Assembly (NCBI GenBank): GCA_002687715.1
Contig: NZBC01000169.1
Coordinates: 1-42,046, forward strand
Length of the DNA stretch: 42,046 nucleotides
Direction of reading: 5' to 3'
Origin: Planctomycetota bacterium
GTDB lineage: Bacteria > Planctomycetota > GCA-002687715
Shown: piece by piece, positions 36,092 through 42,046 of the stretch
How the letters are laid out: every line of letters starts with the position of its first letter
Position numbering within the stretch: position 1 is the stretch's first letter
Notes under the pieces: model-generated
What the model saw: only the letters and a program-made list of their open reading frames with translations
Databases searched by the model: none
What the model was told of the DNA's origin: nothing
Program-made: the position numbers and the translations under genes

Positions 36092-37336
36092 ATGGGTATC
36101 GGGATCATCCTCCTCACGCTGGTCTTGCTCTGCGCGGCCGGTTGGCCGCTGCGCGCCGCGCTGCAGCGGCTCCACGTGCCGCCCGCAGTCTCGCTCATGG
36201 CCCTCGGAGTCGTCGTCGGGCCACCGCTCCTGGACCTGCTGCCCAAAGAGTGGCTCGAGGCCGGTTCGCTGCTGTCCAAGGCCGCCTTCGTCGTGCTCCT
36301 GATCCGGGCCGGGCTCGGCCTGTCCAACGATGCGCTGAAGGCCATCGCGGTGCCGGCGCTCCTGCTCGGGACGATTCCGGTCGCAGCCGAGCTGTTGGCG
36401 GTCTTCGGCCTCGCCCGCGGCGTGCTCTTCGATCGGGCCGACGTCGCGATCCTCGCGGCCTTCCTCATCGCGGCGGTCTCCCCCGCGGTCATTCTGCCCA
36501 CGATGCTGACGCAGAAGGACCTCGGCCGCAGCGCTGCCCGGTTCGTACCGGACCGCATCATGGGGCAGACCGTCGTCAACGCGTTCATCGCGCAGACGGG
36601 CATCCTTCTGCTGGTGGACGCGGTCTGCCCGGCCTCGAGCGGTGACGGGTGGGAAGACCAGCTCGCATTCGTCCCCCTGGCGCTCCTTGGCGGACTGGCG
36701 ATCGGGATCGTGGGAGGGCTGGGCTATCGCGCCGACGCCATCCTCGGATCGCGCGACCTCCAACCGTCCGCGGGGAAGGTACGTTTGTTCTGCATCGCTC
36801 TCATCGGAGGAGGTCTCGCCGCGTACTTCGGATGCGCGCAACTGGGGATGGAGAGCGTCTTCGCCACATTGGCCCTCGGCGTGATGATGCGCCGGCGGGT
36901 CGACTGGTGCGAGCCGCTCCTCCGCGGGGAGCTCGCGCACTTCTGGCGAGTCGCGGAGATCGTCCTCTTCGCGAACCTCGGCTCGCAGATCGAGCTCGCC
37001 AAGCTCGCCGACCTGGGCCTCGTGTTCCTCCTTCTCGGGATCATCCTCGCGGCGCTCGCCGTCCGCATCACGATCGGGTTCCTGCTCGTACAACGCACGC
37101 CGCTCACCACCGGCGAACGCCGCTACACCGCGATCGCGCACCTACCGAAAGCCACCATCCAGGCGGTCTTCGGCGCATACCCGCTCAAGATCTTCATCGA
37201 ACGCGGCGACGACCCTGCGCTCCGAGAGGTCGGCAACACGCTGCTCGTGATGGCCGTCCTCGCCATCGTCGTCACCGCACCGCTCGGAGCGGTGTTGCTG
37301 GACCGGCTCGGGGCTCGGTATCTCGAGGGCGATTGA
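36092..37336 (+). CDS. Cation/proton antiporter-like membrane protein
   Basis: A 414-residue protein from the ATG at 36092; a longer start at 36014 would add a polar, Arg-rich tail before the first helix and has no better ribosome binding site. Eleven to thirteen membrane segments can be seen. The pattern AAVSPAVILPTML at ~127-139 and HLPKATIQAVFGAYPL near the C-terminus fit the Na+(K+)/H+ antiporter (CPA) family. The helix that normally carries the ion-binding Asp-Asp or Asn-Asp pair reads QTVVNAFIAQTG (159-170), with no acidic residue there. If the alignment is right, transport may be altered. It follows the sigma-factor gene by about 160 bases on the same strand. Confidence 0.85.
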   Translation: MGIGIILLTLVLLCAAGWPLRAALQRLHVPPAVSLMALGVVVGPPLLDLLPKEWLEAGSLLSKAAFVVLLIRAGLGLSNDALKAIAVPALLLGTIPVAAELLAVFGLARGVLFDRADVAILAAFLIAAVSPAVILPTMLTQKDLGRSAARFVPDRIMGQTVVNAFIAQTGILLLVDAVCPASSGDGWEDQLAFVPLALLGGLAIGIVGGLGYRADAILGSRDLQPSAGKVRLFCIALIGGGLAAYFGCAQLGMESVFATLALGVMMRRRVDWCEPLLRGELAHFWRVAEIVLFANLGSQIELAKLADLGLVFLLLGIILAALAVRITIGFLLVQRTPLTTGERRYTAIAHLPKATIQAVFGAYPLKIFIERGDDPALREVGNTLLVMAVLAIVVTAPLGAVLLDRLGARYLEGD

Positions 37337-37389
37337 GCAACCCCACTTGCCTGCGTACGGCTCCCCGTCGAAGATCCAGGTTGCACGCG

Positions 37390-40300
37390 CTACTTGCCCG
37401 CTTCGCGCGCCGCCGCCTTCTCCAGCGCAGCGCGGAGGATGGGATCTGGAGGTGCCTGGTCGGACAGGGCGTCGAGCAGGGCGAGGGCCTCCCCCGGCTG
37501 CTCGTGGCCGTAGAGGCCGCGGACGAAGACGTTGCCGAGCGTGTCCTCCATGGCGTGGCGACGGAAGAAGCCCTGCATGCACTCTCTGGCCTCCGTCCAC
37601 TCGGCGTCCCACATGAGCGCACAGATCCAGGCGATGTGGGCGACCTGTGCGTCCGTGCCGGAGGCGGACTCGCACAGGGCGGCCAGCCGCTCGCGAAGAC
37701 GTCCGCGGAGAAGGGGTTCGGGCACGGCCGAACCAGAGGCGTCAGCCAGCTCGGCGAGCCGCGACCACACTTGGGCGAGCGCGGCGAACCGGACGCCGGT
37801 CAACGGCCCGGCCGGGTACGGGAACCCGGTCCCGCGGACACCGCGATTCACCATGACCGCTCCGCCACGGGCCCCGAAGTGGCGGCGCTGACTCGCTCCG
37901 CGCGTCACCCCGAAGAGGCAACGCTCCAGGAGGTCGATCAGGACGTCGGCGTCGGAACCTGCCGCCGCAGGCAGGATCGTGTCGAGCAACACCCGGTAGT
38001 CGGTGACCCCAGCCGTACCGTAGGCGCGGAGTTTCAGCAGCTCGCCCGAGCGATCGAGGTACGCGCGCCGCAGCGAGACGTGGTCGAGCCGTCGAACCAG
38101 CAACGAGAGCTCGGCGAGTCGCGACAGATCGGGCGAGGCCCGAACCCCGTGCGCGAGGATCTCCCGAGCGTCTTTCGTGCGACCGGACATCACGAGGTGC
38201 AATGCGAACTTCGATGCCACCTCCGACGCGACGCCCGGGCGATGCTCCAACAGCCACGCATAGCTGCCTTTGGCCTGCGCAAGGAGGCTCCTCGCCGCGT
38301 CGGGACGACGGCCGCGCAGGTAGTAGGTGGCGTTGAGATAGACGAACCGCAGGAGGTGAGGCAGTCCGTCCTGAGGGTCGAGGTCGGCGAGCCGCTCGAG
38401 CAACGGCTGCATGTCGTTCCACCGCCGGTCGCTGGCGAGCAGAGCCAGGAGCGTGCGGGTTCGCGACGCGTCCTGCCGTGTCTTTTCGAATTCGCCCGCC
38501 AGCCAGACGTCACGGCGACCTTCGCGCAGCGCGAGAGCGAACGTCCCGACCCGAGCGAACACCCGCGCCTCGTCGAACGAAGCCGGAAGCGCCGCCAGCA
38601 GACTGCCCTGGCTCTGCGGGACGCGGCGGGGGCGACCGCGCGGGGTGCGCGGGCTCCGGCGGGGGGCCAGGCCGCGGGTCCAGTGCTGGAGGATCCCCTG
38701 GGTCTGCTCCAGCAGCCGTAGCTCACGGGCGTCCTTGGCCGAGGCCAAGGACGGCCACCACGGCCAACCTCGTGAGGCCGTGCGTGGCAACATCGGGCGC
38801 GGCGCGGCTCTGGGGAGGTTGCCGCGCGACGGACGAGGGGATGACGTGGGTTTCGAGGGCGCGCGGGCCCCGCCCGTGATGTCGTAGTCGAGCGCAAGTA
38901 GCCGATCCAGTACGCCCAGCGCCACCGCGGGCTGTCCGCTCACCGCGTGGACGACGGCGCGACGATAGAGAATCTGCCAGTCGTCAGGGCGCAGCTTCTC
39001 GCCGAGCTTGAGCAACACCGTCGCTTGCAACAGGTCATTCGCCGCCAACCGATCGTCCACGACGGAGAGCAGTCCACCTACGCCCGCCTCAGTCTCCAGC
39101 AACCGGGACCACGTCGCCATGGCGGCGTCTTCCTCGCCCGCGGCCGCCTGGTACCGCGCGAGCCGCACCAGGTGGAGTTCGATCGGATGGAGCTTCGCGA
39201 GCCGTCCCTGCCAGAGCGCGGCCTTCTCGAACGAGCCGGCCTTGGCCGCAAGGCCAGCGACCCGCTCGAGAACGGGTGGGTCGTCGGGCCACAGGACCAG
39301 CAACCGCTCGAGCCCGACAATCGCCCCCGAAACATCGCCGCCCTGCTCGCGCACGCGCGCGATGCACATGCCCCACGGCCGAGGATCATCCGCCTGGCGC
39401 ATCCAGAGGTCGAGGCGATCGACCAACCGGTCAAGGTCCTTACCTTCGCTGAGGTTGGTCAGGTCGTCGACGACCGCAAGCCGGTCCTGGGTAGTCGCCG
39501 CCATGTCGAGGCAGATCCAGAGCTGCTCGCGAGCCTCTCGCAGCCGCTTGCGGCCACGGAGGAGCTGCGCCAGGTCGCGGCGGATACCGAGGTCGGTCGG
39601 GACCGCCATCACTCCGCGCCGGATCGCGCGGATACCGTCTTCGGGCTTTCGCCGCCGGTACGCCACTTCGGCCAGGGCGCGATAGCCGTCGAGGTTCGTC
39701 GGGGCGCGACGGATGGCTTCCTCCGCCGCGGCGGTGGCCTCGCGCCACCGGCGCATTCCGGCCTCGAGCTGAGCGATCTTCACGAAGTGAATGGCAGCAG
39801 ACGATGGACGCAGACTGGCCAGGCGATGATGCTCGGCCGCGGCCGCGGCCGGCTCGTCTGCCGCCTCCAACGTCTCGGCGAGCTGCAGCCGGACGGCCAG
39901 GGCTTGCACCGGGTCTTCGAGCCCAGCCCGAAGCGGATCGATCGCCGCGCGGTACTCCTCCGCCTTCAGGCGAAGAAGCGCGAGTAGCCACTGATCGCGC
40001 GGCGTGCCCTTGCCTTGACGCAGCCGTCGGCCGAGGTCGGCAGCGGCGGCGCCGAGACGACCCCGCGCCGCGGAAACGTCGACGCGACGGTCCAGCGCCT
40101 TCTTGCGTTGGCGCAGATCGGTCGCGGCAGTGTCGAGACGGTCGAGCAGCGCGTCGATCGGCTCCCACTTCGCGAGACGCATCAGGACGTGGACTTGATT
40201 GTCGAGCACGTCGAAGTCGCGCTCGTTCGCCCTCAATGCCTCGGCGCCCGCGGCGAGCGCTTCCTCGAGTAGACCGAGCCGCCCGAGCGCCTGCGAAACC

Positions 40301-41754
40301 CGCAGCCATGTGCCTACGGCATCGGCGAGACCGCCTTTCGCGACCCCACGCACTACGTCGATGGCGTCCTTCTTCCGTCCCCGAGCGAGGAAGAACCGCG
40401 CCAGCGGCTCGACATAACGCAGATCGCCCGCACCGCGCACGACCGCGTCCGCGTACCAGCGCTCCGCCGCCTTCTCGAGCAGCGGGGACTTCTTCAGCCG
40501 GAACGGCGACATGATCTCGGAGGCGCACGCCTCTGCGACCTGGAGGGACAGCAGCGGATCGTCCGAACGCAATTGCGGGATCTTCTCCCATGCCTCCAGG
40601 GCTGCCTTCTCGGCGTCGTCGCGATTCTCCGACGTCGCCTCGTCGAGCAGTGTCTCGCCCAGACGCTTCCACACCGTAGCGTCCGTCGGAAACACGTCCG
40701 CCATGGCGGTGAGTTGGCGCACCGCGGCCTCATGGTCACGGACACGGACGCGCTCCTTGAGGTACGCCTCGTGAAGGCTCCGGTCCTGGGGCGCCTTCTT
40801 GAGCGCCCGCTCGAACATGGAGGACGCCTCCGCGACGTCGCCTTCGCGCGCCACCAGCCGTGCGAGACGGATCAACGTCGGAAGGTCATCCGGCCGGGCG
40901 TCGAGCCGCTTGCGCAGCCATCCCGCGAGCCCGTCCATGTCGGCCTCGGCCCGGTACGCACGCTCGACCCGGCGCATGATGTCCTTGCCGAGCCAGCTCT
41001 CCGGATCGACCTCGTCCAGGCACGCACTCAGCAGCGTCAACGCCTCGCTTCGCTCCTCGGTGCGGAGCAGGAGATCCGCGATCCGAACCCGGGCGCGGAC
41101 GTGCGCCTGCGGATCGCCCTTCACGAGCGCCGCGATCTTCCGCCACCACGTGATGGCCTCGGCGAACCCCCGCTCCTCGGTGAGTTGCTCCGCGACCTCC
41201 TCCAGAACCTGGGGGTCGTCGGGGAAGCGCTGGGCCATGCGCTGCCAGATCTCGCGCGCGAGCTTGGGCCGGGCGGCGCGACCCCACGCGCGTCCGAGCT
41301 TTCGCGCGACCTCCAACCAGATCGCCGCGGTGGGCTTGCGATCAAGCGCGCGCTGGTAGCTCGCCGCCGCGTCGACCCACTCCGAGAGCCGCCCGTGCAG
41401 ATCGCCGAGCGCGATGCGCGGCCACGGGTCCTGCGGGTCGCGCGTCGCGGAAAGCTCGTAGGCCTTCTTCGCCGTGCGGACGTTGCCGAGTCGGTCGTGT
41501 ACGAGCCCGCGCAGCATCTGCGCCTTGGCATCGTCCCGGGCGCCGGCATCGACGCGCTTGACCAGATCCTGCGTGCGACCGGCGTCGCGGAAGTGGCGGA
41601 CCAGGTGATCCATCGCCGTTCCCGGCCGTGGATTCCGCCCGAGCACCCGAAGATACCGGTCGGCCATCTGCTCGAATCGGCGGCTCTCCTCGTCAGGCTG
41701 CGCAACGAGCAAGCCGAACGGTACGACGATCCAGCACAGTACCCGAATCAGCAT
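37390..41754 (-). CDS. Giant secreted TPR protein (paralogue C), 1454 aa
   Basis: The ATG at 41754 gives a signal peptide (residues 1-19, ending LLVAQ). The family motif DRYLRVLGRNPRPGTAM follows at about 32-48. ESWLGKDIMRRVERAYRAE matches the same place in paralogues A and B. TPR units continue to about residue 955. A Pro/Arg/Ser-rich, probably disordered stretch at ~958-1048 (GGARAPSKPTSSPRPSRG at its start) separates them from a helical C-terminal part. It lacks the beta-rich tail of paralogue B. It converges with the antiporter-like gene and lies 84 bases after the stop of the partial gene at the right edge, on the same strand, so it may share its transcript. A secreted scaffold role is inferred. 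Confidence 0.9.
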   Translation of the reverse strand: MLIRVLCWIVVPFGLLVAQPDEESRRFEQMADRYLRVLGRNPRPGTAMDHLVRHFRDAGRTQDLVKRVDAGARDDAKAQMLRGLVHDRLGNVRTAKKAYELSATRDPQDPWPRIALGDLHGRLSEWVDAAASYQRALDRKPTAAIWLEVARKLGRAWGRAARPKLAREIWQRMAQRFPDDPQVLEEVAEQLTEERGFAEAITWWRKIAALVKGDPQAHVRARVRIADLLLRTEERSEALTLLSACLDEVDPESWLGKDIMRRVERAYRAEADMDGLAGWLRKRLDARPDDLPTLIRLARLVAREGDVAEASSMFERALKKAPQDRSLHEAYLKERVRVRDHEAAVRQLTAMADVFPTDATVWKRLGETLLDEATSENRDDAEKAALEAWEKIPQLRSDDPLLSLQVAEACASEIMSPFRLKKSPLLEKAAERWYADAVVRGAGDLRYVEPLARFFLARGRKKDAIDVVRGVAKGGLADAVGTWLRVSQALGRLGLLEEALAAGAEALRANERDFDVLDNQVHVLMRLAKWEPIDALLDRLDTAATDLRQRKKALDRRVDVSAARGRLGAAAADLGRRLRQGKGTPRDQWLLALLRLKAEEYRAAIDPLRAGLEDPVQALAVRLQLAETLEAADEPAAAAAEHHRLASLRPSSAAIHFVKIAQLEAGMRRWREATAAAEEAIRRAPTNLDGYRALAEVAYRRRKPEDGIRAIRRGVMAVPTDLGIRRDLAQLLRGRKRLREAREQLWICLDMAATTQDRLAVVDDLTNLSEGKDLDRLVDRLDLWMRQADDPRPWGMCIARVREQGGDVSGAIVGLERLLVLWPDDPPVLERVAGLAAKAGSFEKAALWQGRLAKLHPIELHLVRLARYQAAAGEEDAAMATWSRLLETEAGVGGLLSVVDDRLAANDLLQATVLLKLGEKLRPDDWQILYRRAVVHAVSGQPAVALGVLDRLLALDYDITGGARAPSKPTSSPRPSRGNLPRAAPRPMLPRTASRGWPWWPSLASAKDARELRLLEQTQGILQHWTRGLAPRRSPRTPRGRPRRVPQSQGSLLAALPASFDEARVFARVGTFALALREGRRDVWLAGEFEKTRQDASRTRTLLALLASDRRWNDMQPLLERLADLDPQDGLPHLLRFVYLNATYYLRGRRPDAARSLLAQAKGSYAWLLEHRPGVASEVASKFALHLVMSGRTKDAREILAHGVRASPDLSRLAELSLLVRRLDHVSLRRAYLDRSGELLKLRAYGTAGVTDYRVLLDTILPAAAGSDADVLIDLLERCLFGVTRGASQRRHFGARGGAVMVNRGVRGTGFPYPAGPLTGVRFAALAQVWSRLAELADASGSAVPEPLLRGRLRERLAALCESASGTDAQVAHIAWICALMWDAEWTEARECMQGFFRRHAMEDTLGNVFVRGLYGHEQPGEALALLDALSDQAPPDPILRAALEKAAAREAGK

Positions 41755-41838
41755 CGACTTCCCCCGGGGGTCCCGCCGCTCCGACGGGCCGCCCGTCGGA
41801 CGATGTCCGTAGGTGCATTATTCCATGCGCCGGGCCGA

Positions 41839-42046
41839 TCAGCGAAGGTCGGACAACCGGATCGCGCCCTCGCCGGCCGAGCTGGCGACCCGCCGGCGCA
41901 GCTCCCGTCCGTCGTGCTCGATGAACAGCCGGACCGAGCCGGGCTGCAGCCCGTCGAGCTGGTAGACCCCCCGGGCCTCGTGGGTGCCCCGTATGGGCTT
42001 GATCAGGGTCTCGTCCTCGATCTTCACCGTGCCCACGTCCGCGGGC
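41839..42046 (-). CDS. C-terminus of a carboxypeptidase-regulatory-like protein (5' end outside window)
   Basis: The frame is open from the window's right edge to a stop at 41839, so about 68 C-terminal residues are visible. They read as a beta-sandwich end with GTHEARGVYQLDGLQPGSVRL, a pattern typical of carboxypeptidase-regulatory-like domains. The same domain type is seen in the tail of the sigma factor at 33667-35934. Whether this gene is a second such sigma factor or another secreted protein cannot be told from the window. It lies 84 bases upstream of paralogue C on the same strand. Confidence 0.6.
   Translation of the reverse strand, partial: PADVGTVKIEDETLIKPIRGTHEARGVYQLDGLQPGSVRLFIEHDGRELRRRVASSAGEGAIRLSDLR

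Noticed and set aside
35900..37141. A 413-codon minus-strand open frame
   Set aside because: It is antisense to the antiporter-like gene; its charged, helix-poor sequence is the complement of membrane segments.
38600..38885. Possible frameshift in paralogue C
   Set aside because: The other minus-strand frames give poorer sequence, and helical TPR-like segments (RELRLLEQTQGILQHW) lie inside the stretch in the main frame.

Overview
The window is a GC-rich bacterial chromosome segment with strong planctomycete character. Evidence for this is the combination of a cytochrome-c CxxCH protein with a propeller and HEAT-like region (PVC type), a PmoA/DUF6807 protein, a HEAT plus VWA protein, a sigma factor fused to a transmembrane segment and a long extracytoplasmic tail, and very large secreted TPR proteins. 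Most products begin with a signal peptide or a membrane segment, so the region is largely about the cell envelope. I saw no tRNA, rRNA, CRISPR array, transposase or phage gene. The assignment to Planctomycetota is inferred from gene content.

Left block (1-9152, minus strand): two giant secreted TPR proteins lie head to tail. The upstream one has about 2340 residues. The downstream one starts 8 bases after it and runs off the left edge. They are clear paralogues, and a third copy of about 1450 residues lies at 37390-41754.

Central block (9593-18265, plus strand): divergent from the TPR pair is a tightly packed MoxR/Bat-type cluster. In order it holds a MoxR AAA+ ATPase, a DUF58 protein, a BatA-like VWA membrane protein, a membrane protein with two VWA domains around a glutamine-amidotransferase-like domain, and a membrane/coiled-coil protein with a tight cluster of nine cysteines. 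The first four overlap by a few bases. A U-tract terminator ends the cluster, and a secreted DUF1579 protein follows.

Minus-strand block (18348-26153): six genes read leftwards. They encode a secreted TPR protein, a multi-pass membrane protein, a DUF2071 protein with an added N-terminal domain, a secreted protein that resembles a peptidase without its zinc motif, a secreted alpha/beta hydrolase with a C-terminal PDZ domain, and a secreted beta-rich protein. Several are only a few bases apart or overlap.

Right block (26386-37336): divergently transcribed plus-strand genes encode a PmoA-like protein overlapping a HEAT/VWA protein, then, after a long palindrome, the PVC-type haem protein. A small carboxymuconolactone decarboxylase-like gene faces it. 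A non-coding stretch with a terminator-like hairpin and a large inverted repeat follows, then a secreted redoxin-like protein overlapping the membrane-tethered ECF sigma factor, and a cation/proton antiporter-like protein. The window closes with the third giant TPR protein and the C-terminus of a carboxypeptidase-regulatory-like protein, both on the minus strand.

The main candidates for something undescribed are the three-member giant TPR family beside the MoxR/Bat cluster, the cysteine-cluster protein ending that cluster, and the redoxin-like/sigma-factor overlapping pair.
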